Assembly (NCBI RefSeq): GCF_014898815.1
Contig: NW_026515454.1
Location: forward strand, 434,001-498,000
From: Panonychus citri
Taxonomy: Eukaryota > Arthropoda > Arachnida > Trombidiformes > Tetranychidae
Length of the DNA stretch: 64,000 nucleotides
Direction of reading: 5' to 3'
Shown here: positions 37,325 to 50,800 of the stretch, one piece after another
How the letters are laid out: each line of letters opens with the position of its first letter
Numbering within the stretch: the stretch's first letter is position 1
The notes under the pieces: generated by a model
Seen by the model: only the letters and a program-made list of their open reading frames with translations
What the model was told of the DNA's origin: nothing
Database searches by the model: none
Program-made: the position numbers and the translations under genes

Positions 37325-38689
37325 GATTAACACCAAATCAAATCTAAGAAAACAAAAGTTAAAAAAAAATCAAACAAACAACAGAAACAGAAAACAAGAC
37401 AATCAATTAAATGGTGAATTTGAAAATTTTTTTCTTTGTTGTTCTTTTAGTAACTTAGATTCTCAACAGATGGCAGCACTTTTTTACCAATTTCCCGCTT
37501 AACTTTTTCATCCTTTGTTTTTGGCTAATCATTACAATTAAGACAATTGCGATAACAATTAAGACTAAATAACTAGTTGAATATAATGTAGTTAATCTCC
37601 TTTTCTCATGGTTGGTATCTAAAGTGATCAGAATATGTTAATATGGAGACAAATCGAGAGTTCGTTCATTGGCTCGAACATTAAATTAACTTAGTAATTA
37701 AAAAGTTTCTTCGATGATTTAATTACTCTTTTTTTCCATTCGCTGATCAAATTGATAATAATTTCAATTGATTTCCCATGATTATCACAATTCCATTATA
37801 ACTTAAATAATATTCACCTGATCGAATGAAACAATTTCCTTAGTTATAAAAATAAATATATTTCCAAATGGAAAACAATTAACTTCAATTGAAATGATTG
37901 TTAGACTTAAATTATTTTGATTTTTATCAAAAAAAAAGTTACAATTTAGTTGGTTGATAATAATCATTTTCGATCAATATTTTAATCACGATCTCAGTTT
38001 GATGTTTCCTTTATTATTTGATGTAACCCATTCAACGAAATTGTAACCTAATCATCAAATTGACTAATCGCATGATCTTAATCACCTTCTTGTATCCTAC
38101 AATCAGTTGATTGTTTTGTAGCAATAAAATGTTGAACATGGAATGATCCGGTCAACCCTGATTATCTAAATCAACCACAACAATCAGTTAAATCCTAAAA
38201 ATAAGAAAAAAGGAGAAAACTTGATAATTTAATTTAAAGGTAAATTGAACAAAGGTAAACCTTGTTACCTAAACACTACACACGAACCTAATTACTTAAT
38301 TAAGGTTCTCCTCTAATTGGTCTCATTTAGACTTAATAGTTAATTAAATGATGACCAGAAAGTCAACCCACTTAATCATTATAATCATAATCACGCAATC
38401 TTCATACTCAATTATGATTAACATTTTGTTTTTCTTACTTTTTCTTTCTCACTTTTTCTACCTGTTGATTAGCTTTAAATTGAGATTATCTTTTAATCAT
38501 CATGAAAACTCATTGATTGAGAGAGAAACAAGTGTAATCAATGAGATTGATTGAGAGAAACCATATTAATTTATCATCTTCATCAAGCAAATTGTAGCCT
38601 CAAGGGGTAAGGAATGACTCCCACAGGAAACCATTAAATTAACCGAAACTCAGCTGATTGGGTTGGATTGATAATCTATTAATAATCAA

Positions 38690-38712
38690 GATGATGATGA
38701 TGATGATGATGA
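38690..38712. repeat. (GAT)n microsatellite
   Basis: Seven or more GAT triplets, one of the few such runs in the right half. Confidence 0.88.
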
Positions 38713-39924
38713 AAAGAAGGTGTAACTTTAATAGTTAATCAATAACAATATTCAAATAATGATGATGATGATGATGATTAGATGCACCAACAAACTGTTG
38801 ATCAATTTTCGCAATTCAAACAAATTAATTGTTACTATTAATTTCTTATTCTATTTTAAAAAAGTAACAAGAATTAATAAATTACAATAAATTATGTATT
38901 ATAATTATAAATACATCTAAATGTAAGTAGCATGTTGTTACTAAATGAAAACAAATTAGCATAAATTATAAAATTCCCTACTAATTGTTTACCAGAAATT
39001 ATTGATTTGGTTAATATGGAATGAGAGTTAAATCAATTGTCTTTCCATTTCCCGATTTCCAATCGTTTCAACGAAAATTTTCATTTTATCATCGAAAAAC
39101 AATTCTCGAACCATCGATATTCATTTGATTGGTTGGACCATCGGCTGTCAATTAAATCGTGTGTCAATAAGGAAGATGATATGAAACAATTAGTCCATTT
39201 TTGTTTACCTGGTCAATGAACAAACACTGATTAATATCAGGTAATTTTAGAGTTTGTGAGAGGGAAAGAGACAAGAAGACAAGGTGAGAACGATGATGAT
39301 GATGATGATGACGATTAACTGATGATGGTGAAAAAAAATTGTTCCAAGAGGAAGAAGCCAATTATAAAGATGATGGAAGGCTAATCAGTTGATTCGATGC
39401 CTTTTCTTTTGCAAATCCAATCGAAGCCTGAAAAGCCCGAGGGCTAATCAAGTAAAGTTTAGGCTTTCATAATATTTTCTTATTGATATTTACTACAGAA
39501 AGGAAAATAGTTTAACTGATATTTTCGCTTCAAAAGTAAAACTTTCTCGAAGACAAGATTGTTAGTTGATATACGAAGACAACAACAACAACATATTAGA
39601 GATGATGTTGATTTAAGATGATGATGATAAGTTAAATATAATTGTTAGTTAATGAGAAACAGTGAGTTAGATAATTGAGTTACATTATCAAGTGAAAATC
39701 GTATTTATAACAAGAAGAGGAACCATGAAGGATTTGATAGGAAAGAAGAAGAGAAAACACTTTTACTATAAATAAATAGAAACTGAAATACATATAATAG
39801 AATTAAGAATAAGATTATAATCAGTTGATTAAATTCCCATTTAGATGAACAATTAACAGAAAAGTAAACATGTTGATTAACCAATAACAAATTAAAATAG
39901 AAAAAGAATACTAATCACTGAAAA

Positions 39925-40210
39925 TTGTTCGAAAGAAACTTAATATCATATTATGATAGAGAACATTTAATCTGTATTCTGTTTTGTCGAATTAGAACTT
40001 TTCTAAAATTTCGAGTTCGACCAAAATTGCCATCGAATTATCAATTTTTTCGACAATATATCTCGAAAAATGGTCATAGATTTTTTCTCTCACTTCGAGT
40101 TGGGTCAATCTCCATGAATGTCGAGAACAACAAATGACCAAAATATGACCAAAATTCGTGAAACTTTTATCCAACTAAATAAAAGTTCTAAAAAGTTCTA
40201 AAGTATCTTT
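39925..40210. other. Higher-complexity block, open on both strands
   Basis: About 290 bases with several TTCGAG/TCGAAA words, unlike the flanking AT-rich spacer. Frames of 60-70 codons are open on both strands, and short direct repeats occur (AGTTCTAAA twice at about 40185-40203, ATGACCAAAAT twice near 40134-40155). No protein family is recognised. A decayed mobile element is a guess. Confidence 0.3.
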
Positions 40211-43200
40211 CCATAGTTCTTGTGGCCTGGAGCTATTCCTGATTAACCAGCAATTGTTTCCACCGCAAATTTGTTGATTGTTGGTTGAATTTCTTAAATT
40301 AGGTTATCCCTTTTGATTGTTAATTTAATTTTCTTTTTTTTTATTCCATTTCAAACCTAAATTCTATTCGTTTTATCTAAATTTGTTGATCAATTGTTTT
40401 CTTCCTTCAAGAGTAATCAAAGTGTTAAATTAAAAGAATTTCTGTTTTTTTTCTCATTTCATTCACTTGATTGGATAACCATTTTCCCGATAAAGGTAAA
40501 TGGTCCTATCGATTGATTTGTATTACTCTTTTTTTTTAATTTTCTTCCTTGTTGTTATATTGTGATTAGTCTGATTGTAAAGGTCAAGATGAGATTAAGG
40601 TAAAGGGGAGAGATTCATACAATTGGATCGTTAAGTCGTGAATTATCAAGTTGATTTTAATGAGAATCCATTATCATCAGAATCCTCATCTCTCTCTCTC
40701 TCTCATCATCAACTTCATTGCTTTTTCTTACCTTTTGTTTTGTTTTTTCATATCTTTGAGTTTTCCATTGATTATCATCATCCATTCATCTCATTCTGAT
40801 CTAACTGACCAGAACTTTATGAGAGAGACAATTTCAGGCTTGAGGCAAAAAGATTCCTGTAGGAAGTTAATCATTGTATCTTTTAGTTGGTGACTAAGAT
40901 AATTTCACAATAGATTACTGATTATGTTGGTTAATTGTTAGGATGATGATGATTGTTTCCCATTAGATGGTGAGTTGATATTAATTTTGATTCGGTAATT
41001 ATTTACTTACCTATCGTATTATTTTTGTCTTATTTCAGATACTCAGTTGTCCAATTTAATTCTCATTGCCCGGAAATCTACAATTTAACTAATGGTCTAT
41101 TAACTGTTATGTTCAAATATCATTCAATTATCATCTATTATCTCATCAAGTTAATCATCATTATTGTGCTCAGTCAATCTTTCAAAATGGATTTACTTAC
41201 CTGTTGATTTTAATTCACTTGCAAAAGGCTCAATGATCAAGGCAGAGAGAGAGAGAGATAATAATCAACAAAAAGAGATGGAAAATTATTAAAAGCTGAT
41301 TATGATTAAATTGCTGTTAACTGAATACAATTTAATCTGATGTATCTTTCAACTCCAACTGATTAATTCACAATCTTTGACACAGTATTTCAACATGAAA
41401 CCATTTAATTAACTCAAATTATCAATAACTGTTCACAATTTGTTAACATTTATTGCTGATCATTTCTCTCAATCTTAATGAATTATATAAAATTTAATTG
41501 AGAACTAATCATTTCCTGATTAAATGGTCAATAATTGGGAAGTTTAAAGATTGAAATATTGATGCTAATTAATCGTAACAATTACCTGATCTAAATTAAA
41601 GCAATTTAAAATCGTAATGATGGTCACTTGCAGAGATGAAGGAAACAACAACTCAGTTAACTGCAGATTTTGAACTGAATTAAGTTCATCTACGATCTCT
41701 TATTAAGTAATTGTAGAGATTTGATTATCTTAATTTTCCAAATCGCAATTGGAAGTATCATCAACGCCACAATCATCATCATCACCATTATCATTATCGT
41801 TAAATTTAATGTCATCATCAGAATTAATCAAATGCCCAAAAATTGTAGATTAACTTTCAGTCTTTCAAGTCCATATAAAAAAAAGGAAAGAAAAAAACAT
41901 AACATGATTTAGTCATTTAATTATGTGTATCAGTTGATATTAAATGATAATTAAAAGTTACAATTACTTACATTTAGTATTGATATCGATACATTTACAA
42001 TTGTTTGATCCAATTTCCAATTGAGATCAAACAAGCTAATTTAACTTCTCATTATTAACTAATTGCAAGAAAAACAAAATTGACCATAAATTGTAAATGA
42101 TTGCGAGAAATGGTTATAAATGTTAATCTAATAATAATGAGATGATTAAAGGAATAGTTGATTTGTTTGGAAAACGTTGATTGTCTGAATTGATGAACAA
42201 AAATCCAGGTAAACCTGAAGAAAAGAAACAAAACAAAAACGATGATTAACAATAGATTAGATTAGAAGAAGAGATTTTCTCAGAATAATCAACAACAATT
42301 AAGAGAATAGAGAAAAAGAGTTAAACAGTTAAATCATAAATCAGTTCCTATTGTGTGTGTATTAGTTTAACTGTCTGAGAGAGTGTTAATCTAACATTAC
42401 TATTGAGTTAATCATATTAATATCTTAATTGTTATGATATGAATACAATACACGAAAATTACCTAAGTGTTTGTATTAAATATAAGAGTTGGTGATTGGA
42501 CTATTTATAAATTGTTATCCAATCGTTATGTTGATTTAGTTTTTTTTTTCTTTCGCCTTCATCTTGTTTGGTCTGAATTTCCTCTCACTGATTCCATCCT
42601 TGATTGTTTACTTGATTGTTGTAGTTTATTGTTCAATTTTCATCACAATCATCACTCCATTAATCATCGATAACCAAAGTATTACAATCTAAACAACAAT
42701 TAAAGTAAAAAGAGAAAGCAAAGAGAAAAATAAAATTTAGTTAGTTGGGATAAATTGTGAGAAATTATAATAATAGAGGCTTGACCATTTTTCCACAATT
42801 AAATGGCAATTTAACAATTGACCGAAGGGAAAAGTGTTTCTTTTCATTGTCAAGCTAATTAAGTTAAAGGAAAAAGTTAATTAGCATGAGTATCAGTTTG
42901 CAATTAATAAGAGAAACAGGAAATCTACTGGATATAAACACAACAACAATTAAGACGATGGTCAGTAAATTAAGTATCACAACAATCTAATCAGTATCTG
43001 AGAATAATTTAGTTAACCTAATTATTGTTACTTATTGTTTGTTTTAAAAAATTAATAGCGGAAGTTGAGGTCAAGAATAGGAAAAAATAATTGATTAGCA
43101 ATGGTCAATAGGTTAGTTAATTGTAATCAGAAGGACCAACAGTAAATGATAATCACAATTAATTATTATCAACATGATTATCACCAATGACCTTAAACGA

Positions 43201-46200
43201 TGTTGCATAATTTTTTCATTTAAAATTGTAAATGATTAGAATAATTAATCGTAATCAAGTGGAAACTTGTAACAATGATTAAGAATATAAATTCACTTTT
43301 ACAAAATCTAATGTATAAATCAAATTAACTTGTAATAATTAATTAAACTACTCAATGTAATTGAATGATTGTATAACTAACCCTTTATGAATGATTTGAA
43401 TGGTAAACAGCAAACAAATAATTCAATATAATTACACACAATCTAAATTAACTTTGAATTAGCAGATAATTCATTTTTGTTGTATAAATATTAAATTATC
43501 AAGTAGTAATTGTTGTTGTAAATGATCAAATTAATTGTAAATCATCAATTTAAATACGTTAGCCAAGTGATGGGAACCAGAAGAAGACAATGTTCATAAC
43601 CCTTTGAGTGTTTAACTTGAAACGTTACAATCAAAATCTGAAGAAATTAAGAGAGAGAGAGAGAGATGAGGTTAATTCAATTAATTAACTATTATCACGT
43701 TTTCATCAACAACAATAATTGCTACAAATACAATTAAAAGTTAAAATGAATCGTTTGTAATGATTAATCAAAAAGCGATAATAAATAGGATTTGGAGGGA
43801 AAAAAGGGTAAAGACAAGATGGCGGATAGAAAAGAATAGAATTTGTAGAAAAGAAGAAACAACAGAAATAGTAAAGTAAATTAATTAACAACCTGAGGGT
43901 AAGAAGGTAAAGAGAAAGTTAATCACAATTAACTGTAAACATAATCTTTAATCATTTACAATTAATTGTGAGATTAATTTTTCTCTTTTACCTTTAATGT
44001 ACCAACAAATATTCAACACAAAGAGATGTTCAAATGGAAATAGAAAGACACACAAATAATGTGTCATTCCAATGAATTCACCCTCTTTTTTTTTAAGTTA
44101 ATGACAATGTTTCTATTCTTATTGTTAGTAGTTAGTTAATTGTCTTGTCTATTGTGATGTTGATGATCAACAGAAAAAAAAACTTAACCTTACCTTGTTT
44201 ACTTAAAATTTTAACTATTGATGTTGATTACATTTCATGATGATGATGATCCATTTAGTGTAACACACACACACAAGTCTAATGTCAAGTCCAAGTTTAT
44301 TGTTAAATTTATACTTCGTCTCATTAAATTCACCTGAAGATCAATTTAAGTAACATTTCGTGAGGTAATTTTCAAACAATTAACAATAATCAACAAGATG
44401 ATGAAGATTAATAAACAACAAATTCAAAACCATTGAGAGAAAATCAATTAACAACTAACACCAACTGGTGACAACGAAAAGAAATGAGGTCAAGTGAATA
44501 ATTTGATTTCTATTAATTAAATTTTCTCTATTTAATTAACATTTAATTGGTTTTCTATTTACTCTCTTTTTTTTGATATTCTTCAATCTGATTGATTATA
44601 GTTGAGAATTTAGAAAAATTGTTCATTTCATTTAATTCTTTAATCTCGTAATTAACTGTTGATAGTTACCTTTGTGTCTTTCAAATGATCAACTGCCAAT
44701 AATAAATCATTGACAGATCATCATGATTACAGTTTGATTAGATTTCCATCAAATTGATTGTGATTAATTTATTGAAAGTATTAAGTATAATAACTGTTTT
44801 CTAGATCAGTCAACTATTTAATTTTCATCTTAATCATCACGTTGATATTAATACATATCAAACAATCAATAACAAAATGACCCAGACTTATCAGAATCAA
44901 ATTATCGTGTTAACATTGAATTAACCAACAACAATCAACTAAATCAAATCAACAACAACAACAACAATCATAATAATAGATCATCTAATTTATGTGAATC
45001 TTTTTTTTTTCATCACAAACAATTAAGGATAAAGAGGGAAATTTAATTATTTATATCAACTCTCTTTCTAATGAAAAACAATTTATAACAATCAACTTTT
45101 ATTTTTAACAATTTGAAATTTCAATCTATTAGTTGATTGTAAGTTAATTAAGTGAACAACAAATTGACAAATCAACCAACAACACTGAGTAAACAATTAA
45201 TATGTATTCAGAAATCAATCCAATCTGAAAGTTAATCATGAAAATTGTGATGATTTGATATTTTAATCATATTCTTAATACTTACAATTAGTAAATTGTT
45301 TGCATGGTTGTTGATTATTAGGTGTAACTAAAACCAATCCTTTTAACAGTTTCGTTTTTTTTAACTAATTGCTCATTTTAAATTGTGAAAATTTAATCAC
45401 TATTTTTAACAATTAGTGTATTTTAAACGTCAGAAAAAGTGAATTAACTTGTTGTGTATTTAGTTAATTGTTAAACTTTAAATTGTTCAAAAAAAACTGA
45501 AAACATATCAAAAGTAAAAGTATTGAGAACCATTTTCACAATTAGTTAATTGTTACACTAATTTTTTGTTTTGTATAACCTCAAGCATAATAGATAATAA
45601 CAATAATTATATCAAGAAACATTTAATTGCTACTATTTGATAGCAATCAATTTGACAACAATCAAGGATGTGAAAGGTCAATTAATTAATTGCCGAACCC
45701 TTTTGCTTTTTATTAAACTAAATCAATGAAAAAATTGTTAATTGTTAACTGATCATTTTGATGATTCTGTTAAATTAATAAAACAAAACTTTAATCTTAA
45801 TTATTGTCATTTTATTTAATTGTGACAGTTTAAAATTAAAACTATCACTTATGATGACCTTCAATTGAAATCAATCATTCAACAATTAACCTTAATTTTC
45901 AAAGCAATTAAAATTAGTCTGGCAAATTAAAAATGATTACGGATGTTGATTGATATCATTTTACCAAATCACAGAGCAATTAATTACTGGATAATTAATT
46001 AATTATCACCTATTTTCTTAATCAAGGTTACCACACACAATTAAATCTAATTGTTTCATAAATTTCTGTTGTTAATCATTACAATTAAATCTCAGGTCAA
46101 AAGGAAAAGGGAAAGTTTTGATTAAAGCGAATCATTTTCTCATATAATAATTAGTTAATTCAATTAATTAAAATTGTACAGGGAAAAAAATCTGTTGAAT

Positions 46201-46309
46201 TTTGTTAATCACTGACAATCAATTGATCTGATAATTAATTCAGTTCATTTGGATCTTATTCCAGAATCGAAAAATTATCCAATGATGAATTCGAAACTCG
46301 AAAAAAAGT

Positions 46310-46668
46310 TCAAGTCTCTCTTTTATGCTTCGGGCCTTTTGGGAACACGGAACAAGTATCAGCGCATTTCCAACACGGGTCACAATCGGCTTTAGATTTA
46401 CATGGACAAACTTACGATCGCCGTGCTTGGCCTTAGTAGTATAACACCATTCTCTGATCACCTTAAGGTCAAACCCGACACAATCGCTCCAACAATGGCC
46501 TTCATAACACCCCCACTCAGGGCCACATCCCGGAGCGGGTTTATTATCATTCTGTTCATCATTTGAAGTTGAATTTTTTTTCATTCCATAAACAACAATT
46601 ACGGATAATAATGAAGTACAAACGACAATTAATAAAATCCATTGACTCATTTTCGAGTGAGACAACAT
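46310..46668 (-). CDS. Secreted cysteine-rich small protein 1, apparent 1-base deletion
   Basis: A single-exon gene starting at ATG 46668 (a second in-frame ATG at 46650 also suits). The N-terminus is a clear signal peptide (W-I-L-L-I-V-V-C-T-S-L-L). A Lys/Asn/Asp-rich linker and a cysteine-rich domain follow, with E-W-G-C, G-H-C-W-S and R-E-W-C-Y-T-T-K. Its paralogue at 47539 shares these motifs. After residue about 90 the frame breaks at 46403-46406 (CC on the minus strand). One extra base restores the paralogue-like W-K-C-A-x-T-C end and a TGA at 46310. Without it the frame runs to 46240 and loses four conserved cysteines. The function is unknown; disulfide-rich secreted proteins may be antimicrobial, inhibitory, structural or venom/saliva-type. 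The G+C content exceeds that of the spacer. Confidence 0.7.
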
Positions 46669-47538
46669 AATTATCAACTGTTCACTTTAATTCTGTAATT
46701 AATAATAATCTAATTAACTGTTAGCACCAATCTACTAATGAAAAATGCTGAACAAGAACTAAATTAAACCATATTGATTAAAAAAACTTCACAAACCAAT
46801 CAAAGTAATAATATATAAATCATATTTTCAATCAACTGGTGGTAATAATTAAGTTAACCACATTCGATGATGACAAATGTCCAGATAGTAAATTAATCAA
46901 ATCAAGCTGAGTTAATCAAATTTAAATTGTGTCAAAGTTAATTGAGAATATTTAAGTTAATAGTCTGTATGATTAGTAATTGTTGATATTTAGTTTACAT
47001 TAAATTGTTCGTAGTTCGTTATTAAAACTAATTGGCTATTAGAAAATGATTACTGATTAGTGACTAGAACTTGGAGTTGCCTGATTATCCTCAATTCCAA
47101 AGATAATTCATCATGATACCGATAAAATTGACACAAGAATCAACAATCAATTTAGAGATCTAAAAGTGACTAACAATTAAGAGCTAAAATCTATGATTAA
47201 CTGTCCACAATCAAATATATTATGTACCGAATTCAATTAAGTACAAGTTCAATATTCACTGTTATTGAATTACCATTGATTGGGAATCCATTTCTTTATT
47301 AATACCTTATGATTAATTTAATACTTTTGTTGATAATTAATGACGATGATTAAAATAAACATGATTAGTGAACATAATGATTTTTATGTCATGTTAGGAA
47401 TCAATAAATTACAGAGCAGAAATTGAATTAAAACATATTGGACAATTTAGTGTGCAAATTTCGTTGAAATCGTAGCGTTTGAAATTGTGATTTACTGAGA
47501 ATCGAAATGAATTGAGAAGGAAAATAAAAAAGATCAGA
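46669..47538. other. AT-rich spacer between the two cysteine-rich paralogues
   Basis: I see no gene. The sequence is AT-rich with CAATTAA/TTAATTG words. A minus-strand open frame overlapping 47409-47732 is a shadow of the neighbouring gene. Confidence 0.6.
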
Positions 47539-47886
47539 TCAATCAGCGGGAGTAACTTTCTCGGTCGAATTTGGTTTCTTCGGTAGATGCCAATCTTTTC
47601 GGAATATCGAACATGTTCCAGCACATTTCCAACATGTCGAACATGTAGTTCGAAAGTTTTCAACTGTACACGGAACATACTTGAAATCGAGCGTATGACC
47701 TTTCGTTGTATAACACCATTCGCCGAGTCCAAGGCCTATTATTTTACACGCGCTCCAACAAAAGCCATCCTTACAGCCCCATTCGCGGCCATTGGTTTCA
47801 CAGTTTTCATTGGGTGGATTACCTTCATTTCCGGTAACAATTAACTGAAATGAAGACATTACAATAACAATTAACAATAGATTCAT
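47539..47886 (-). CDS. Secreted cysteine-rich small protein 2
   Basis: A single exon of 115 residues from ATG 47886. A signal peptide (M-N-L-L-L-I-V-I-V-M-S-S-F) is followed by a mature domain with ten cysteines: one before R-E-W-G-C, then K-D-G-F-C-W-S-A-C, G-E-W-C-Y-T-T-K, Y-V-P-C, and a cluster C-x-x-C-W-K-C-A-G-T-C near residue 95. Ten cysteines would allow five disulfides. A Lys/Pro-rich tail ends the protein. It is a paralogue of the gene at 46310-46668, same strand, 870 bases apart, presumably from local duplication. This copy has an intact frame. I do not recognise the family by name; the role is unknown, but export from the cell is well supported. Confidence 0.75.
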   Translation of the reverse strand: MNLLLIVIVMSSFQLIVTGNEGNPPNENCETNGREWGCKDGFCWSACKIIGLGLGEWCYTTKGHTLDFKYVPCTVENFRTTCSTCWKCAGTCSIFRKDWHLPKKPNSTEKVTPAD

Positions 47887-50800
47887 GATCAATTTTGTTT
47901 TTCCAAATGAAATTAAAAGTTAGCTTGTTAACAGCAACAATTAAATGATCGTTGATGGATCAATTCAACTCTTAAATACTATGAAAACACATTGGTAACT
48001 TTACAATTTAATCATCAATGAATAATTAATTAACCAATTCGATTGATTCGTGTTCGTATTGTATTACATGTTAGAACAATTCTGGACCTTTTCGTTGGTT
48101 CGAGTTTGATTTGTTGACGATTAAGTCCAATGTCCGTTGAATATATTAAGCGATTGTTGTTGGAAGAGCAAAAATTATCATTCGAATTGTGAATTGAACA
48201 TTTGTCGAATTGGTGTTCGATTGAAAAAGTTCAGGATGAATTTCTTCAGAACGATTTTCCAACAGAATTTTGATCTTATTAATTGTCCAAATGGTTTCTC
48301 ATTACTAATTGTTGACAATCATGAGAAACTAATTAACGAAAAATCTTGTTAATCAAAGTTTCTTAACGGTTGATAAATAATTGCTATTGTAATAATTAAC
48401 AAACTGAATCATTGAGATTTCTCATGACAATTAATCTTAACAATTAACTTTCAATTTCTCTTAATATTTTATTATTATTATTATTAACTATCAGTTGATT
48501 GTAATAAACAACAAGTTAATTACTATGATTAAACTATCAGAAAGTTAATCATCGTTACAACCAAACCTCAATCTCCTTAAAGAAAACAAAAAAGTTAATT
48601 TAGTTTCCTCTTTAAATTGTTGATCTTTAATATAAATTATTTATATTTAAGGTCAACAATTAATATGTAAAGGAAAAATAGTAGATGTATTTTAATTGTT
48701 ACCTGTAAAAAAAAATACATTACTGTTAAAATGATTAATTGTAAATCAAATTTATCAACAACAAGGATCAAAAGTTTTTACAACAAAAATAAACACAAAT
48801 TAATGATCGCGATTAACCAAATCAACGATTAGCATCAACAACAACAATTAAAACTAATCATTTGTCTTAGTTGTCATTTGACCAGCCAATTGAAACCTTG
48901 ATTTAGACAATTAAACAAATTGTAATGATTGGTAAAAATTGTGATGCAGTTAATTGACTAATCATGATGATGATTATACAATCACAATTAACCATCACAT
49001 AAGGATCACAACATCAACAAGATCAACAATTAGGTCAACAAGGATGAGGATGCTAAGGATGTTAATCAGGTCAAGTATATAACCCGGTCCTGGTCGTTAA
49101 GGTCAACGGTAAATATTATCAACATCATCTCTAACTACAACAATTAACTTATTATTATGATTAGCAATTCATGGTTCAATGATAAATGAAATTAGTGGAA
49201 AGCGTGATAATCAAGGTTTACGATTCCGTTTCCATTATGAAAATTTTATTCTCTCTCACGTTTACCTGTCTATCTAAACCAATTCACCGATTTCTGTTAT
49301 TTTTACAATTGAATATTTTTAATTGTTAACAATTTATTTTCTAATTAAAAACAAAAAGCGTAATTAAATCAGAGAGAGAGAAACAAAATTAATCTCCAAC
49401 AATTACAATTCTAAACTATGAGATGACCCCTTTGGAATTTTTTTCCAATTTTTTTTATTTTGTCTTCGATTTGATTTTTGTTTTGTTTTTCTTTAATTAA
49501 ATTGTGACAATCAAAATTAACATGATAATAAGTTAATTGTTGAAGATTTTTAATTGGATTTGTTTGTTTTTTGTTCTCTCTCTTTCTTTTTGTCACCTCT
49601 TTTTTTCATCCCTTGTTGTTTCATCTTCATTGCGCCTCCATGTTTACCTTGATTGTTGAGTTTCTTTTATTATTAATTTGATTGTGTTGATCTTTCTATT
49701 GGTGGTGATGGTTTTTAATTGTTGTTAATCTTAATCCTCTTCTATTCCTTGTCCTTGGGTATGTAAATTATTCATCATTTGAAACAATCTAATCTCTTTT
49801 TTTCTGTTCTCTTTCTTATATTAGTGCTTTTGGTCATCATTGTTTTGTTTATTAACCTGTTGTGATTTTTGGCTCTCTCGCGATTCACTGGATTGGGTTG
49901 GTTACCTAAAGAAAACCAGATTATCATCCTGGTATCTTTACACCATTAATTGTGTAATTTGTGACTAATCAATTTGATTAATTGTAACCAGATTTTTGTG
50001 ATTTTCTTCTCTTTTCTATTACAGGTTTTAGCTTATTTTCTACGGATTCTTGCTCACTAACGGTTCCTCTCTTTCTCTCTTTTACCAATTGGATTTAATT
50101 TTCTTCATTTTGTTCTCTTCTCTCCTTATATTCCAATTCTCCATCATCTTCATCTTCCTTCACCTTCTACACTTCATCCGGTTTGGTTACATTCCCCAGA
50201 TAAAAAAACTGAAGCTCCGGGTTATGAATTTACATTATCCATCATTATCTATATCTCGATATCCATAAAAACAAACGGATAGATTGATAATCTTTTACTC
50301 TTCTTACCTGATGATCAAAATTGGTTATGGATCTTAATTGTTTATTTTTAGTACAAAAAAATTACAAACCACAAATCTAAAGGTATCTTTCAGTTAATCA
50401 TCATAATCCTAATTGTTTACCCTCTAACTTGTTGATTAATTCAAAACAATTAACCAACTAACCAAGTTGAATAAGACAGTGAAACAAACCAACTATTAAT
50501 ATAAAATTAATTCTAACCAAGGTTGACACAGAAAATGTTTCTTACTAAATTAACATTTAAATAGTGACGATGATGATGATTAACAATTGAATAAGAAATT
50601 AGATAATTGTTTTCTTTTCTTTTCTTTCACAGAACAATTAAATTATCCCTCTAGAATATTTAACCAATTTAATCAAGATCAAGGTTAATCAAAGGTAAGA
50701 AAATGGATAACATCAATTGTCACCCTAATTTCAAAATAGCAAATTAATTTGTTTCCAAATTTACAACAATCGATTGTAAATCTTTGGTAAATTGTTAATT

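Larger units (their letters stand above)
37325..46309. other. Long AT-rich spacer rich in CAATTA-type words
   Basis: No gene is supported over 9 kb. Microsatellites are few (a GAT run at 38690-38712 and another near 38760). Instead the same short words recur: CAATTAA/TTAATTG, CAATCAA/TTGATTG, CAACAA. A block at 39925-40210 is more complex in base use and open on both strands, but matches nothing I know. The other open frames here are short, hydrophobic and AT-driven. Confidence 0.6.

Noticed and set aside
47587..47844. Plus-strand 85-codon frame
   Set aside because: It is the antisense shadow of cysteine-rich protein 2.
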